Of a stretch of DNA of 49,716 bases, positions 9,102-21,148 are shown piece by piece. The stretch comes from Oxalobacter formigenes (GTDB taxonomy: Bacteria > Pseudomonadota > Gammaproteobacteria > Burkholderiales > Burkholderiaceae_D). Every line of letters starts with the position of its first letter. Positions within the stretch are counted from its first letter, which is position 1. The stretch covers positions 1 to 49,716 of the forward strand of contig JAMPAN010000006.1 of the NCBI GenBank assembly GCA_023667225.1, given 5' to 3'. Under the pieces are notes generated by a model. It worked only from the letters and a program-made list of their open reading frames with translations, did no database searches and had not been told where the DNA came from. Both the position numbers and the translations under genes were made by a program.

Positions 9102-9338
9102 TTACTTCCTTTTCAGGTAAAGCGTATATTCCCCGTCCGATTCATGCTGATTCAGGAGAATATGCCCCGTTTGACTGGTAAAAAAACGGAAATCACCAAT
9201 AGCGGCAGGATCTGTCGCCAATACACGCAGTACCTGCCCGCTTTCCATAGTTGATAACGCTTTTTTGGCCATCAGGATCGGGCGCGGGCACTTCTCTCCC
9301 CGCGTATCCACTTCCCTGCTTACCAGCACTTCGTCCAT
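9102..9338 (-). CDS. TusA/YedF-family sulfur-carrier protein
   Basis: A 78-residue protein of the SirA/TusA/YedF fold. The family signature is present: D11-T-R-G-E-K-C17-P-R-P, in which C17 carries persulfide sulfur in TusA-type proteins. The rest (VLATDPAAIGDFRFF) follows the family pattern. TusA relays sulfur to tRNA 2-thiolation or molybdenum cofactor pathways; related proteins act in sulfur transfer more generally, and the exact role is open. It starts 18 bases after the alaS stop, so alaS and this gene form a probable operon. Confidence 0.93.
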   Translation of the reverse strand: MDEVLVSREVDTRGEKCPRPILMAKKALSTMESGQVLRVLATDPAAIGDFRFFTSQTGHILLNQHESDGEYTLYLKRK

Positions 9339-9356
9339 TTCAACAGCCTCAACAAC

Positions 9357-11966
9357 TTACAGGCGTTCATCCACCCAGGCAGCAACACTTTTGAGCGCTT
9401 CCGGCAAGCTTGAAGGATCCGTCCCGCCTGCCTGCGCCATATCCGGGCGGCCGCCTCCCTTGCCGCCAACCTGCCTTGCCACATAATTGACAAGATCCCC
9501 TGCCCTGATCTTGCTGGTCATGTCCGGTGTCACACCGGCAATCATGCCGACTTTACCCTCATTGACAGAAGCCAGCACAATAACTGCCGTCTTCAGGGCT
9601 TCTTTTACTTTATCCACCGCATTGCGCAGGCTGGCTGCATCGGCCCCGTCCAGGGTAGCAGCCAGCACCCTGACCCCTTTGACTGTCAGCGCCTGCCCAG
9701 CCAGATCATTGCCCTGGCTGGAGGCAAATTTTGCCTTCAGTGAAGTTAATTCACGCTCCAACCCTCTTGCCTGCTCCTGCATTTGATGAATGCGAGCCAC
9801 CAGATCATCCGGCTGGGTTTTCAATGCCAGCGCTGCCTCGTTGACCCTGCGCGAAAGCAATTGCACTACATCCAGTGCAGCCGTGCCCGTAACCGCTTCC
9901 ACCCGCCGGATACCGGCAGCAATACCGCTTTCAGAAACAATCTTGAAAAAACCGATATCCCCCGTACGCGCCACATGCGTGCCTCCGCATAATTCGCATG
10001 AGAACCCAATATCCAGCACACGCACCTCATCCCCATACTTTTCGCCAAAAAGTGCCATAGCGCCATGTGCAATAGCCTGGTCATAAGGCATAAGCTGTGT
10101 GCTGACAGCCTGGTTGGAGAGAATTTCCCTGTTGACAATTTGTTCCACTTCCCTGATTTCATCTTGTGTCAGCGGCGCATTGTGGCTAAAGTCAAAACGC
10201 GTCCTTTCTGCATCAACAAGAGAACCGCGCTGGGCAACATGTGTGCCCAAAACCTGGCGAAGTGCTTTATGCATCAGGTGCGTAGCAGAATGGTTACGCA
10301 TCGTCTGCGCCCTCAACTCCATATTAACACGGGCGAAAAGCCTGTCACCAACAACCAGCTTTCCTGCCGCCAGCATTCCGTGATGTCCTGTTACCGCCGC
10401 CTGGATTTTCTGGGTATCTTCCACTTCAAAGCAGATACCATCCGCTTCCAATACGCCATGATCTCCTACCTGACCGCCTGATTCGGCATAAAACGGCGTG
10501 ACATCCAGCACCACCACACCGCGTTGGCCCGGCAACATTTCCTCCACTGGCGCACCATCCACATAAAGCGCCGTCACCCGGCCGTTTTCCTGAAGCCGGG
10601 TATAGCCGACAAATTCCGTATTCCCGCCCTCATAATCCAGAATTGCCCCCATCTTGAACTTGCCTGACGCACGGGCAGCCGCCCTCTGGCGTGCCATGGC
10701 AGCATCAAATCCGGCGCCATCCAGCGTAATATGCCGCTCGCGGCAAATATCCGCCGTCAAATCCAGCGGAAAGCCGTAAGTGTCATAAAGCGTAAACGCC
10801 GTCTCGCCGTCCAGGACATTCTTCCCTCCGGAAAGGGCTGCATCGAGAATTTTCATGCCGTTTTCCAGCGTTTCCCCAAAGCGCTCCTCTTCATGCAGCA
10901 AAACATCTTCCACCCTCGCAGCTGATTCCTTCAGTTCAGGATATGCAGCCCCCATCTCAATAACTAGATCCCTGACGAGGCGATGAAAAAACGGCTTCGA
11001 TTGCCCCAGCTTGTATCCGTGCCTGAGTGCCCGGCGGATAATGCGGCGAAGCACATAACCGTGACCATCACTGCCGGGAATCAGGCCATCCACAATCATA
11101 AACGCGCTTGCGCGAATATGATCGGCAATCACTTTCAGGGAATTATTCGACAAATCAGCCGTTCCTGTTTCGCGGGCGGCGGCCCGTATCAGATTCCGGA
11201 AGAGATCAATATCATAGTTACTGTGGACATGCTGCAAAACGGCAGCAAGTCTTTCCAGCCCCATACCGGTATCGACACAGGGTTTTGGAAGCGGCGAAAG
11301 ATTGCCCGCCTCGTCCCGGTCAAACTGCATGAAAACCAGGTTCCATATCTCAATATAACGGTCTCCATCCTCATCCGGCGTGCCGGGCAGGCCGCCGGGG
11401 ACATCCGGGCCATGATCATAAAAAATCTCGCTGCTGGGACCACACGGCCCTGTATCGGCCATCTGCCAGAAATTGTCAGATGCGTACCGGGTGCCCTTGT
11501 TGTCCCCAATGCGAATCACCCTTTCGGGGAGAAGGCCAATATCATGAGTCCAGATGCCATATGCCTCGTCATCTTCATGGTAAACCGTCACCCACAGCTT
11601 TTCAGGCGGTAGCTTATAGACTTGCGTAAGCAATTCCCACGCATACCGGATGGCATCACGCTTGAAATAATCCCCGAAGCTGAAATTACCCAGCATTTCA
11701 AAAAAGGTATGGTGGCGCGCGGTGTAGCCCACATTTTCCAGATCATTATGCTTGCCGCCTGCCCTCACGCACCGCTGGACACTTGTTGCGCGGGTATAGG
11801 GCCTTTTGTCAATACCGAGAAATACATCCTTGAACTGCACCATCCCGGCATTGGTAAGGAGCATCGTAGGGTCATTGCCCGGCACAAGAGGACTTGAACG
11901 CACAACGGTGTGCCCTTTTTCAGCAAAAAAACCAAGGAATTTCTCGCGGATTTCAGAAGCTTTCAT
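9357..11966 (-). CDS. alaS: Alanyl-tRNA synthetase
   Basis: An 869-residue class II synthetase that charges tRNA-Ala. The N-terminal catalytic domain starts [14 protein letters not shown] and holds [21 protein letters not shown] (motif 2 region) and [16 protein letters not shown] (motif 3). The editing domain has [11 protein letters not shown] and CELCGGTHV, the zinc-binding residues that hydrolyse mischarged Ser- and Gly-tRNA. The C-terminal C-Ala segment ([14 protein letters not shown]) completes the protein. Full length for the family. Followed by the TusA-family gene after 18 bases; a 96-base gap separates it from the purL stop. Confidence 0.98.
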   Translation of the reverse strand: MKASEIREKFLGFFAEKGHTVVRSSPLVPGNDPTMLLTNAGMVQFKDVFLGIDKRPYTRATSVQRCVRAGGKHNDLENVGYTARHHTFFEMLGNFSFGDYFKRDAIRYAWELLTQVYKLPPEKLWVTVYHEDDEAYGIWTHDIGLLPERVIRIGDNKGTRYASDNFWQMADTGPCGPSSEIFYDHGPDVPGGLPGTPDEDGDRYIEIWNLVFMQFDRDEAGNLSPLPKPCVDTGMGLERLAAVLQHVHSNYDIDLFRNLIRAAARETGTADLSNNSLKVIADHIRASAFMIVDGLIPGSDGHGYVLRRIIRRALRHGYKLGQSKPFFHRLVRDLVIEMGAAYPELKESAARVEDVLLHEEERFGETLENGMKILDAALSGGKNVLDGETAFTLYDTYGFPLDLTADICRERHITLDGAGFDAAMARQRAAARASGKFKMGAILDYEGGNTEFVGYTRLQENGRVTALYVDGAPVEEMLPGQRGVVVLDVTPFYAESGGQVGDHGVLEADGICFEVEDTQKIQAAVTGHHGMLAAGKLVVGDRLFARVNMELRAQTMRNHSATHLMHKALRQVLGTHVAQRGSLVDAERTRFDFSHNAPLTQDEIREVEQIVNREILSNQAVSTQLMPYDQAIAHGAMALFGEKYGDEVRVLDIGFSCELCGGTHVARTGDIGFFKIVSESGIAAGIRRVEAVTGTAALDVVQLLSRRVNEAALALKTQPDDLVARIHQMQEQARGLERELTSLKAKFASSQGNDLAGQALTVKGVRVLAATLDGADAASLRNAVDKVKEALKTAVIVLASVNEGKVGMIAGVTPDMTSKIRAGDLVNYVARQVGGKGGGRPDMAQAGGTDPSSLPEALKSVAAWVDERL

Positions 11967-12062
11967 GATGATGGAAAATAGCGTTGACGCAAAAGAAAAA
12001 TTATACGTTATCTCTATGGCAGAGCCAGCCGCCCGGTAGCAGGCGGCACAGGCACGCAGTTA

Positions 12063-15000
12063 TCAGCCGACCCACCGGCGGGCATTTCTGAACATGCGCA
12101 TCCAGGGAGAATCTTCCTTCCAGGAATCAGGATGCCAGGAATGTTGTACGGTACGAAATACCCGTTCGGCATGGGGCATCAGCACCGTAAAACGGCCATC
12201 CGCTGTTGTAACAGAGGTGATGCCGCCTGGAGAACCATTCGGGTTGAACGGATAAGTTTCCGTCGGCAGCCCATTATGATCCACATACCGCATGGCAACA
12301 TGCACTTTCTCCATATCGCCCTGCCGGGAAAAATCGGCAAATCCCTCGCCATGCGAAACCACAATCGGCGTACGCAGCCCGGCCATGCCGTCAAAGAAAA
12401 CAGAAGGCGATTGTGGCACTTCCACCATCGTAAAACGGGCCTCGAACTGCTCGGAGCGGTTTCGGGTAAACTTCGGCCAGGCATCTGCGCCGGGAATAAT
12501 GGATTGCAGGTTGCTCATCATCTGGCAGCCATTGCAAATCCCCAGCGCAAAACTGTCTTTTCTTGCAAAAAAGGTTGCAAACTGTTCCCTGAGCCTGTCA
12601 TTGAAAAGAATCGTCTTGGCCCAGCCCTCGCCCGCACCAAGCACATCCCCGTACGAAAAACCGCCCACAGCAATCATGCCACTAAAACCGGCAAGGTCAG
12701 TCCGCCCGGCAATCAGGTCGCTCATATGTACATCCACAGCCGTAAAGCCTGCCTTGTGCATCACATAAGCCGTTTCCACATGGGAATTGGAACCCTGCTC
12801 CCGCAGAATCGCCACTTTGGGACGAACGCCGGTTGCAATATAGGGAGCGGCAATATCTTCCTGCATATCAAACGGAACAACAGGCTGCATACCAAAATCA
12901 GCCTCATCTGCTATCCGCTGGTATTCCATATCGGCGCAATCCGGATTATCCCGAAGGCGGGCAATACGCCAGCTCGTTTCGCTCCATAGGCGGTTCAATC
13001 CGGCAAGCGGCTGCGAATAAACCATTTTGCCGCCATACAAAACCGTCAGGTTTTTTTCATCCGTTATCGTCCCGATAACATGGGCAGCAGAGTCAAGGCC
13101 GCATGTTTTCAGGCACTGCATGACCGATTCAAGATCCTGTGCCTTTACCTGCATAACAGCGCCCAATTCTTCGGCAAAAAGCACACGGAAAAGGCTGTCA
13201 TGCAAGCAGTCTGCCGCTCCCTCGCTTCCCGTCAAAACAGCGTCAAGCGACAGGCGCAGCCCGGTGCGCGAGGCAAAAGCCATTTCAGCCAATGTCACAA
13301 ACAGGCCGCCGTCCGAACGGTCATGATAAGCCAGCAGTTTTCCTTCGGCATTCAGCTGCTGTATTGCCGAAAAGAAAGAAACCACATCCTGCGGATCATC
13401 CACATCCGGCGCCTCATGGCCAATCTGCCCTGTCACTTGCGCCAGTGCGGAAGCACCCAGGCGGTTTTTCCCGCGTCCCAGATCAACCAGCAACAGCGCC
13501 GTATCACCTGCATCCGTTTTCAGTTGCGGCGTCAGCGCCTTTCTGGCATCCCCGACCGGTGAAAAAGCAGACACAATAAGGGAAACCGGCGCAATCACTT
13601 CCTTGTCAACGCCATTTTCCCGCCAGGTTGTCCGCATGGAAAGCGAATCTTTACCGACAGGAATGCTGATACCCAACGCCGGGCATAATTCCAGGCCAAC
13701 CGCCTTAACAGCATCAAAAAGCGCGGCATCCTGCCCGGCCTGCCCGCAGGCAGCCATCCAGTTGGCCGACAGCTTGATATCCGATATTTTGCCAATCGGC
13801 GCAGAAGCAATATTGGTAAGCGCCTCGCCAATCGCCATCCGGCACGAAGCCGCCGCATCAATAACCGCAACCGGCGTTCTCTCCCCCATTGCCATGGCTT
13901 CGCCTTCGTACCCCTCAAAACTCATGAGCGTAACAGCACAATCTGCCACCGGCACCTGCCAGGGCCCCACCATCTGATCACGCGCCGTCATGCCGCCGAC
14001 AGTCCTGTCGCCAATCGTAATCAGGAAAGACTTGTCGCCAACAGCCGGCAGCTGCAATATTTTCTCTGCCGTTTCTGCCAGATTCAACCCGTCAACCTGC
14101 ACCGGCGGATAGTGATGCGCAACATGGCTTACCTGCCGGTGCGTTTTTGGCGGTTTGCCAAGCAGCACCTCCATCGGCATATCAACCGGCTCATTGCCAT
14201 ATTGCGGATCAACCAGCTTCAGCATTTGCTCTTCTGTTGCTGTTCCCACCACGGCAAAACGACAGCGTTCCCTTTCGCAAAGCCTTTCAAAAAGCGGCAG
14301 ATTCTCCGGTGCAATAGCCAGAACATACCGTTCCTGGGACTCATTGCTCCAGATTTCCCTTGGCGACATGCCGCTTTCCTCAAGCGGAATCCGGCGTAAA
14401 TCGAAATGAGCGCCGCAACGGGCATCATGGGCAATTTCAGGAAAAGCATTGGAAAGTCCGCCAGCCCCGACATCATGAATAGAAAGAATCGGATTATTCT
14501 CTCCCATGGCCCAGCAGGCATTGATCACTTCTTGCGCCCGCCTTTCCATTTCAGGATTACCTCGCTGGACAGAATCAAAATCCAGGTCGGCCGTGTTGGC
14601 ACCTGTTGCCATTGAAGATGCCGCGCCGCCGCCCATGCCAATCCGCATACCGGGACCGCCCAGCTGAATCAGCAAACTGCCCGGCGGCAGATCACGCTTG
14701 AAAGTATGGCTGTCTGAAATATTGCCGATACCGCCTGCAATCATAATCGGCTTGTGATAACCGAAAACCTGCCCGCCGACATTCTGCTCATAAGTACGGA
14801 AATAACCAGCCAGATTGGGGCGGCCAAACTCATTGTTAAAAGCTGCGCCGCCAATAGGCCCCTCAATCATGATCTGTAAGGGAGAAGCAATCCTTTCCGG
14901 CATGCCATAAGCCGCCCTTTCTTTTGCAGCCTCGCCAGGCTGGGTAACATCCGACGCATTTTCCCACGCCCGTCGTGCCTGCGGCAACATCAGGCTGGAA

Positions 15001-16025
15001 ACCGTAAAACCGGTCAGGCCGGCCTTGGGCTTGGCCCCCCTGCCCGTAGCCCCCTCATCCCTGATTTCACCGCCTGCACCAGTTGAAGCGCCAGGAAAAG
15101 GAGAAATAGCCGTGGGATGGTTATGGGTTTCCACCTTCATCAAAATATGGATCAGCTCATCGGAAGCCTGGTATTCATGCCCGGCCTCCTCGCCGCGCGG
15201 ATAAAACCGCATGACTTTCCCGCCCTGGATAATGGAAGAATTGTCTTTATAGGCAACAATGGTTCCTTCCGGATGCTGCTCATGGGTATGGCGTATCATG
15301 CTGAAAAGCGACCTGTCCTGCTTTTCGCCATCAATCGTCCAGTCTGCATTGAAAATCTTGTGGCGGCAATGCTCGCTGTTGGCCTGGGCAAACATCATCA
15401 ACTCAACATCAGTCGGGTTGCGGTTGGCTGCGGCAAACGCTTCATAAAGATAATCCATCTCATCCTCTGAAAGCGCCAGCCCCATTTCTGCATTGGCCTT
15501 TTCAATTGCCGCCTTGCCTCCCGACACAATATCCACATATTCCAGGGGGGCAGGCGGCAATTCGGTAAAAAGCCTGTCAACCTCCTTTTTATCAAACAGA
15601 ACGGTTTCCGTCATGCGGTCATGCAGAATATTCGCTGCATCCGCACGCTGCGATTCTGTAAGCGGAGCAGCATCCTGCCTGTGTACGATATAAAAAGAAA
15701 TTCCCCGCTCAATACGCCTGATTTGCTGTAAACCGCAATGGTGTGCAATATCAGTCGCTTTGGAAGACCAGGGAGAAATCGTGCCCAGCCGCGGCACCAC
15801 TACCAGCTCCATGCCGGCTTCGTCTCCAGTAAAGCGCTCGCCGTAATCCAGCAGGGAAGACAACCGGAACATTTCCTCGTCAGAAAGCGGAGAAGCAATA
15901 TCAACCAAATGAATAAAACGGCCAGTAATTCCTCTTATATCAGGATTAATCTGTCTTAAACGCGACAGAAACCCTTTTGTACGAAAAGCAGACAGGGCAT
16001 TGGAACCCGGTATGATGAGCATCAT
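12063..16025 (-). CDS. purL: Phosphoribosylformylglycinamidine synthase, large single-chain form
   Basis: A 1320-residue PurL that converts FGAR, glutamine and ATP to FGAM in step 4 of purine synthesis. Domain order is the proteobacterial one: N-terminal domain, linker, two AIR-synthetase-like ATP domains ([19 protein letters not shown] and [19 protein letters not shown]), then a glutamine amidotransferase from about residue 1060. In the amidotransferase the nucleophile is C1164 (LGICNGCQM), with H1285 and E1287 (MPHAER). Full length with no truncation. Two ATGs are adjacent at the start; the first is used here. It stands alone, with RND genes upstream and alaS downstream, away from purC and purE at 40-41.7 kb. 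Confidence 0.98.
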   Translation of the reverse strand: MMLIIPGSNALSAFRTKGFLSRLRQINPDIRGITGRFIHLVDIASPLSDEEMFRLSSLLDYGERFTGDEAGMELVVVPRLGTISPWSSKATDIAHHCGLQQIRRIERGISFYIVHRQDAAPLTESQRADAANILHDRMTETVLFDKKEVDRLFTELPPAPLEYVDIVSGGKAAIEKANAEMGLALSEDEMDYLYEAFAAANRNPTDVELMMFAQANSEHCRHKIFNADWTIDGEKQDRSLFSMIRHTHEQHPEGTIVAYKDNSSIIQGGKVMRFYPRGEEAGHEYQASDELIHILMKVETHNHPTAISPFPGASTGAGGEIRDEGATGRGAKPKAGLTGFTVSSLMLPQARRAWENASDVTQPGEAAKERAAYGMPERIASPLQIMIEGPIGGAAFNNEFGRPNLAGYFRTYEQNVGGQVFGYHKPIMIAGGIGNISDSHTFKRDLPPGSLLIQLGGPGMRIGMGGGAASSMATGANTADLDFDSVQRGNPEMERRAQEVINACWAMGENNPILSIHDVGAGGLSNAFPEIAHDARCGAHFDLRRIPLEESGMSPREIWSNESQERYVLAIAPENLPLFERLCERERCRFAVVGTATEEQMLKLVDPQYGNEPVDMPMEVLLGKPPKTHRQVSHVAHHYPPVQVDGLNLAETAEKILQLPAVGDKSFLITIGDRTVGGMTARDQMVGPWQVPVADCAVTLMSFEGYEGEAMAMGERTPVAVIDAAASCRMAIGEALTNIASAPIGKISDIKLSANWMAACGQAGQDAALFDAVKAVGLELCPALGISIPVGKDSLSMRTTWRENGVDKEVIAPVSLIVSAFSPVGDARKALTPQLKTDAGDTALLLVDLGRGKNRLGASALAQVTGQIGHEAPDVDDPQDVVSFFSAIQQLNAEGKLLAYHDRSDGGLFVTLAEMAFASRTGLRLSLDAVLTGSEGAADCLHDSLFRVLFAEELGAVMQVKAQDLESVMQCLKTCGLDSAAHVIGTITDEKNLTVLYGGKMVYSQPLAGLNRLWSETSWRIARLRDNPDCADMEYQRIADEADFGMQPVVPFDMQEDIAAPYIATGVRPKVAILREQGSNSHVETAYVMHKAGFTAVDVHMSDLIAGRTDLAGFSGMIAVGGFSYGDVLGAGEGWAKTILFNDRLREQFATFFARKDSFALGICNGCQMMSNLQSIIPGADAWPKFTRNRSEQFEARFTMVEVPQSPSVFFDGMAGLRTPIVVSHGEGFADFSRQGDMEKVHVAMRYVDHNGLPTETYPFNPNGSPGGITSVTTADGRFTVLMPHAERVFRTVQHSWHPDSWKEDSPWMRMFRNARRWVG

Positions 16026-16190
16026 GTATTGAAAAGTAGAAATTGGCGACAGTCCGGAAGGTATCTATTATACCCGCCGCCTGGCTTTTTCTGCTTTTTT
16101 CTGTCTGCACCGGCAATCATACAGATAATAGCCTGCAAAAAATAATGATGTGTTTTCCCTGTGTACTAAAAGAAAACACATCCTCAAGAC

Positions 16191-19100
16191 CTACTTTTTG
16201 CCGTCCTCCCCATTGTCTTCCGTTTTTTGGGCAGGTTCGTCCCCTTCTTCCGGCTGCGGTTGTAATGGCAATTGTACCTGTTCAGGGTTCTCCTGCTGTG
16301 GCTGCGCCGGCATCTGAGGTTGCGCCTGCATAGGCTCCTCTGATTGTGCCGGTGCCTTGTTCACCGTTTTTTTCCGTGAACCAAAGAAACTGTTTACAAG
16401 AACATAGAAAATAGGCGTAAAGAAAATCCCCAGCACAGTCGCTGCCGTCACACCGCAAACAACCGTTGTGCCAATCGCGTTCTGGCCGCCGGAACCTGCG
16501 CCGGAACTAATCATCAGCGGTATAACGCCAATCACAAAAGCCAGAGAAGTCATGATAATCGGCCTTAAGCGCTGGCGGGCGGCATGGACAATGGCATGGA
16601 AAAGATCCTCCCCTTTTTCATGCATTTCCCTGGCAAACTCCACAATCAGGATGGAATTTTTGGCTGAAAGACCAATAACTGTCAGCATACCAATCTGGAA
16701 ATAAACATCGTTGCTCATTCCCCGAAGCATCATTCCGGCCAAAGCGCCAATCACACCTGTTGGCACAACCAGCAAAACGGCAAAAGGAATAGACCAGCTC
16801 TCATACAGCGCCGCCAGGCAAAGGAAAACAATCACCAGCGAAATAGCGTAAAGCATCGGCGCCTGTGAGCCGGCCATCTTTTCCTGGTAAGAAAGACCTG
16901 TCCAGGCATAGTCAAAACCAGGCGGCAATTCTCCTGCCAGCTTTTCCATGGCAGCCATAGCCTGTCCTGTACTCTTGTTTTGGCCAGGCACACCAAGAAT
17001 TTCAAGCGAAGGCAAACCATTATAGCGTTCCAGGCGGGGAGAACCTTTCTCCACATCCATAGAAATAAATGATGAAAAGGGAACCATCTCGCCTTTTGCA
17101 TTACGGATGCGGTAGCGGTCAAAATCCTTGGCCTGCATACGATAAGGCGCATCAGCCTGGAGATACACTTTTTTTGTCCGCCCGCGATCCATGAAATCAT
17201 TAACATACATACCGCCCCAGTATGCAGCAATCGAAGTATTGATCTCGCTCCTTGAAAGACCTTGCGCACCTGCTTTGGCCAAATCAATATCCAGCACATA
17301 CTGATCCACATCCTCAAGACCGTTTGGGCGCACTGCCTGCAAATCGGGATCCTGGTTCGCTTTGGCCAGCAGAATATTGCGTGCATTCATCAACGCTTCA
17401 TGCCCCTGATTGGCACGATCTATCAGCTCAAAATCAAACCCCGTTGCATTGCCCAATTCCATAATAGCTGGCGGGGAAAACGCATAAACTTCACCCTGCT
17501 GAATTTGTGAAAATCGTGCCATTGCTCGCTGCACAATAGCAGAAACACGCTGCTCGCTGCTTTTACGCTCACTCCAGTCCTTTAAGCTGACAAAAGCCAG
17601 GCCGGCATTTTGTCCGCTGCCGCCGAAACTGAAACCGGCAATAGTCAGGACACTTGCCACCGAATCCTTCTCATCTTCACGAAAGTAGGTATCTACTTCA
17701 TTTAGCACCTTGCGTGTCCGCTCAAGCGTTGCCCCTGTAGGCAGCGTAACCTGGACAAACAGCACACCCTGATCCTCATCAGGCAAAAAACCGGAAGGAA
17801 GCCGCCAAAACATATAGCCGATACATCCGATTCCCACCAGGAAAACGAGCAGATAACGCTTTGGTTTGGAAATCACCCGGGCAACCCCTCCCTGGTAACG
17901 GCCGGAAACCCTGTCAAACCAGGTATTAAACCGTCCAAAGAAACCCGTTGTCCTGTGCGGCATCACATCCGGCAGCATCGTGGCACACAAGGCAGGCGTT
18001 AAAATCATGGCAACCAAAACTGAAAGCGTCATGGCTGTCACAATAGTGATGGAAAACTGACGGTAAATCACGCCGGTTGATCCGCTCATGAAAGCCATCG
18101 GCACAAAAACCGCAGCAATAACCATGGCAACCCCCACCAGCGCACCGGTAATCTGCCCCATGGACTTTTTCGCTGCTTCCTTCGGCCCGATATGCTCCTC
18201 ATGCATAATCCGCTCGACGTTTTCAACCACCACAATAGCATCGTCAACCAGAAGCCCGATTGCCAGCACCATACCGAACATAGTCAGTGAATTGATGGAA
18301 AAACCCGTCAAGGCCAGCACCCCGAAAGTTCCCAGTAAAACAACCGGAATGGCAATAGTAGGAATCAGCGTTGCCCTGAAATTCTGGAGAAACAGATACA
18401 TCACCAGGAAAACCAGAATAATCGCCTCGCCCAGCGTATGGAAAACCTCCTCAATGGAAAGCTTGACAAAAGGTGTGGTGTCATAAGGATAAACATTTTT
18501 GACACCGGACGGATAAAACTTGGAGAGCGACTCCAGCTCCTTCTTGATCAATGCCGCCGTATTCAACGCATTGGCACCGGAAGCCAGCTTAATGGCCAGG
18601 CTGGCTGCCGGCCTGCCGTTATAAAAATCCTCCGAATTGAACAGTTCATTATTCAATTCAATACGCGCCACATCCTTCAAAAATACCGATGAGCCGTCTG
18701 TATTTGTCCGGAGAAAGATATTTTCAAACTGTTCGACTTTTTCAAATCGCTCTGCAGCAATAATGGTCAGGTTAATTTCCTGTCCCGGAAGGGCAGGACG
18801 CGCGCCGACCTGCCCGCCAGTCACCTGCGCATTCTGCGCCTGGATGGCGGCGATAACATCTGATGGATTCAGTTTATACTGCTCCATTTTCAGCGGATCC
18901 AGCCATATCCGCATAGCATATTGCGAGCCGAAAATTTGTGTATCGCCTACCCCGTTCAAACGCCCGATTGCATCCTGGATATTGCTGGCAATATAGTCAG
19001 AAAGATCAGCCCCGTCCATCTTGCCATCTTCTGAAATCAGGGTAGCGACCAACAGAAAATTCTTGACTGATTTGGTTACCGACAACCCTTGCCGCTGAAC

Positions 19101-19463
19101 TTCCTCCGGAAGCAGCGGCGTGGCAAGCTGCAATTTGTTCTGCACCTGTACCTGCGCAATATCAACATCCACCCCGGAATCAAACACCAGATTGATTGTG
19201 GCCTGGCCTGAAGAGTCGCTGCTCGAATACATATAAATCATGTTATCGATACCCTTCATCTGCTGCTCAATCACCTGCGTAACTGTACTTTCAAGCGTTT
19301 TGGCAGAAGCACCGGGATAAGTGGCCGAAATAGCGACTTCAGGCGAGGCAATAGAAGGATACTGGGCAACCGGCAGGGTAGAAATGGAAAGCGCCCCTGC
19401 CAACATAATCAGGATAGCAATCACCCATGCAAAAATGGGGCGATCAATGAAAAAGTTGGCCAT
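16191..19463 (-). CDS. RND multidrug efflux inner-membrane transporter (AcrB/MexB type)
   Basis: A 1090-residue hydrophobe/amphiphile efflux-1 RND pump driven by proton influx. It begins [20 protein letters not shown], has the proton-relay motif [18 protein letters not shown] in TM4 (two adjacent Asp residues), and [14 protein letters not shown] in TM10. The core is full length. After the last membrane segment and NSFFGSRKK there is an extra tail of roughly 55 residues rich in Gln, Pro and Glu ([20 protein letters not shown]), not usual for AcrB. It starts 7 bases after the adaptor gene. No outer-membrane channel gene follows, so it must share a TolC-type protein from elsewhere. Substrates are unknown. 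Confidence 0.95.
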   Translation of the reverse strand: MANFFIDRPIFAWVIAILIMLAGALSISTLPVAQYPSIASPEVAISATYPGASAKTLESTVTQVIEQQMKGIDNMIYMYSSSDSSGQATINLVFDSGVDVDIAQVQVQNKLQLATPLLPEEVQRQGLSVTKSVKNFLLVATLISEDGKMDGADLSDYIASNIQDAIGRLNGVGDTQIFGSQYAMRIWLDPLKMEQYKLNPSDVIAAIQAQNAQVTGGQVGARPALPGQEINLTIIAAERFEKVEQFENIFLRTNTDGSSVFLKDVARIELNNELFNSEDFYNGRPAASLAIKLASGANALNTAALIKKELESLSKFYPSGVKNVYPYDTTPFVKLSIEEVFHTLGEAIILVFLVMYLFLQNFRATLIPTIAIPVVLLGTFGVLALTGFSINSLTMFGMVLAIGLLVDDAIVVVENVERIMHEEHIGPKEAAKKSMGQITGALVGVAMVIAAVFVPMAFMSGSTGVIYRQFSITIVTAMTLSVLVAMILTPALCATMLPDVMPHRTTGFFGRFNTWFDRVSGRYQGGVARVISKPKRYLLVFLVGIGCIGYMFWRLPSGFLPDEDQGVLFVQVTLPTGATLERTRKVLNEVDTYFREDEKDSVASVLTIAGFSFGGSGQNAGLAFVSLKDWSERKSSEQRVSAIVQRAMARFSQIQQGEVYAFSPPAIMELGNATGFDFELIDRANQGHEALMNARNILLAKANQDPDLQAVRPNGLEDVDQYVLDIDLAKAGAQGLSRSEINTSIAAYWGGMYVNDFMDRGRTKKVYLQADAPYRMQAKDFDRYRIRNAKGEMVPFSSFISMDVEKGSPRLERYNGLPSLEILGVPGQNKSTGQAMAAMEKLAGELPPGFDYAWTGLSYQEKMAGSQAPMLYAISLVIVFLCLAALYESWSIPFAVLLVVPTGVIGALAGMMLRGMSNDVYFQIGMLTVIGLSAKNSILIVEFAREMHEKGEDLFHAIVHAARQRLRPIIMTSLAFVIGVIPLMISSGAGSGGQNAIGTTVVCGVTAATVLGIFFTPIFYVLVNSFFGSRKKTVNKAPAQSEEPMQAQPQMPAQPQQENPEQVQLPLQPQPEEGDEPAQKTEDNGEDGKK

Positions 19464-19470
19464 AAATTAC

Positions 19471-20892
19471 TTACTCCGCTTCTTCTTTTGCCGGTTTTCC
19501 TTCTGGATCAGGTTGCTCTCTGTCAACATTGGCAACAGACTGCTTTTCTTCTGCAGCCTGTGATTCTTTTTTGGCTGGCTGCGTCTCCTTCATTTCAGTA
19601 TTGGCAACAGAAACTGCTTCCTGCACGGTTTCAGAGCGGACTTCTTCTCCGGTTACAACCTGCCCATGTTTCACTTTCTGCAAACCATCAGTCAACACCT
19701 TGTCTCCCGGTTTTAACCCGTCTGTTATCAGCCAGTTATTTCTGTAATCACGATCCAGCGTTACATAACGTGTAGCGACATAATAATCATTCTGCTCCAG
19801 GGAAACACTTTCAGGGGCCGTTTCATTTTCTGTTTGCCCTTCCCCGTTTTGCTGCAGCGGATTCTCCTTTGTCAGCACATATACCATCGGCCGGTTCTTG
19901 GTATCACGCATAACTGTTTTTTGTGGAATCAGGATAGTGCCTTCCCGAACCCCCTCTTCAATCACAGCCCTGACATACATGCCGGGAAGAAGAACGTGAT
20001 CCGGATTATCAAAAGTGGCACGCACCGTTACAACACCCGTGCTCTGCTCAATGGTCACATCCGAAAACAGCAGTTTTCCCAAAATCCAGTCCGTCTCCTC
20101 CCCCTCTGCACGGTTGCCGCCCATTTTGGCATAAGGCGTACCGTCCTCCAGCTTCAACTTGATTTTGGTCCCACGCTGTGCACCGTCCTGAACCTCTCCC
20201 GTTGCCAAAGCCCGCCGCAGCTTCAGCAGCTCGGTACTGGACTGGGTAACATCTACATAAACAGGCGATAACTGCTGTACCGTCGCCAGCGGATCAGGCT
20301 GATTCTGGGTTACCAGTGCGCCTGGCGTCACAAACGAACGGCTGATCCGGCCGGATACAGGCGAAAGTACCCTGGTATATTCCAGATTGATCCGTGCAGT
20401 TTCCACCGCCTGCTTTGCTACATTAACCGATGCAATCGCCTGATCCCGCGCTGCAACCGCATCATCATATTCCTGCTTGCTGACAGCATTGATATCCACA
20501 ATTTTGCTGTAACGTTCTGCCATCAGGCGGGCGGCAACCACATTGGCCTGCGCCCTGGCGAGATCCGCACGGGCACTGTCATAGGCTGCCTTAAAAAGGG
20601 CCGGATCAATCTGATACAGCGGCTGGCCTTCTCTGACATCTGATCCTTCTTCAAAAAGCCGTTTCTGGATAATACCGCTCACCTGGGGCCTGACTTCAGA
20701 AACCAGAAAAGCCGAAACCCTTCCCGGCATTTCCGTTATCAACGGCACATCGTTTGCCTGCGCGACCAGATAATTTACCTTAACATTCTGCTGAACCGGT
20801 TCTGCTTCTTCCCGGCACCCCGTCAGGCAGCACACTGCCGCAAACAACACGCAGAACAGACTTCCCCTGTATAGTACCGGCACGCCACTCAT
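19471..20892 (-). CDS. RND periplasmic adaptor lipoprotein (AcrA/MexA type)
   Basis: A 473-residue membrane-fusion protein linking the RND pump to an outer-membrane channel. A signal peptide ends in a lipobox LTGC with lipidation Cys at 26. The biotinyl-lipoyl half-motifs flank a helical hairpin: PGRVSAFLVSEVRPQVSGII (about 55-74) and YTRVLSPVSGRISRS, with the coiled hairpin between (about 100-165). Beta-barrel and membrane-proximal domains follow to about 415. The last 60 residues are an unusual charged tail (KKESQAAEEKQ, DPEGKPAKEEAE). First gene of a two-gene operon with the transporter. No TetR-type regulator is adjacent on either side. Confidence 0.95.
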   Translation of the reverse strand: MSGVPVLYRGSLFCVLFAAVCCLTGCREEAEPVQQNVKVNYLVAQANDVPLITEMPGRVSAFLVSEVRPQVSGIIQKRLFEEGSDVREGQPLYQIDPALFKAAYDSARADLARAQANVVAARLMAERYSKIVDINAVSKQEYDDAVAARDQAIASVNVAKQAVETARINLEYTRVLSPVSGRISRSFVTPGALVTQNQPDPLATVQQLSPVYVDVTQSSTELLKLRRALATGEVQDGAQRGTKIKLKLEDGTPYAKMGGNRAEGEETDWILGKLLFSDVTIEQSTGVVTVRATFDNPDHVLLPGMYVRAVIEEGVREGTILIPQKTVMRDTKNRPMVYVLTKENPLQQNGEGQTENETAPESVSLEQNDYYVATRYVTLDRDYRNNWLITDGLKPGDKVLTDGLQKVKHGQVVTGEEVRSETVQEAVSVANTEMKETQPAKKESQAAEEKQSVANVDREQPDPEGKPAKEEAE

Positions 20893-21148
20893 TTTTCTCC
20901 CTTTTCACACATCCAGTCACGCCCGTTTCTAGGCAAAACACGCAACAATAATAAGGATAAGGGTTCTTTACCCAAAACTGAACCAGTATAAAGGAAATAC
21001 CGGCTTATTCCGCCATTTTTTTGCGGTACAACAATCCGGCTCTCTGCCTGCCCGAACCCTTGCATGGCCCATTTCCAAAAATATTTTTTCCGATATTTTC
21101 CTTATCCTATAATCAAAGCACTATCTTTTCCTTTTCCCATACAGATTG

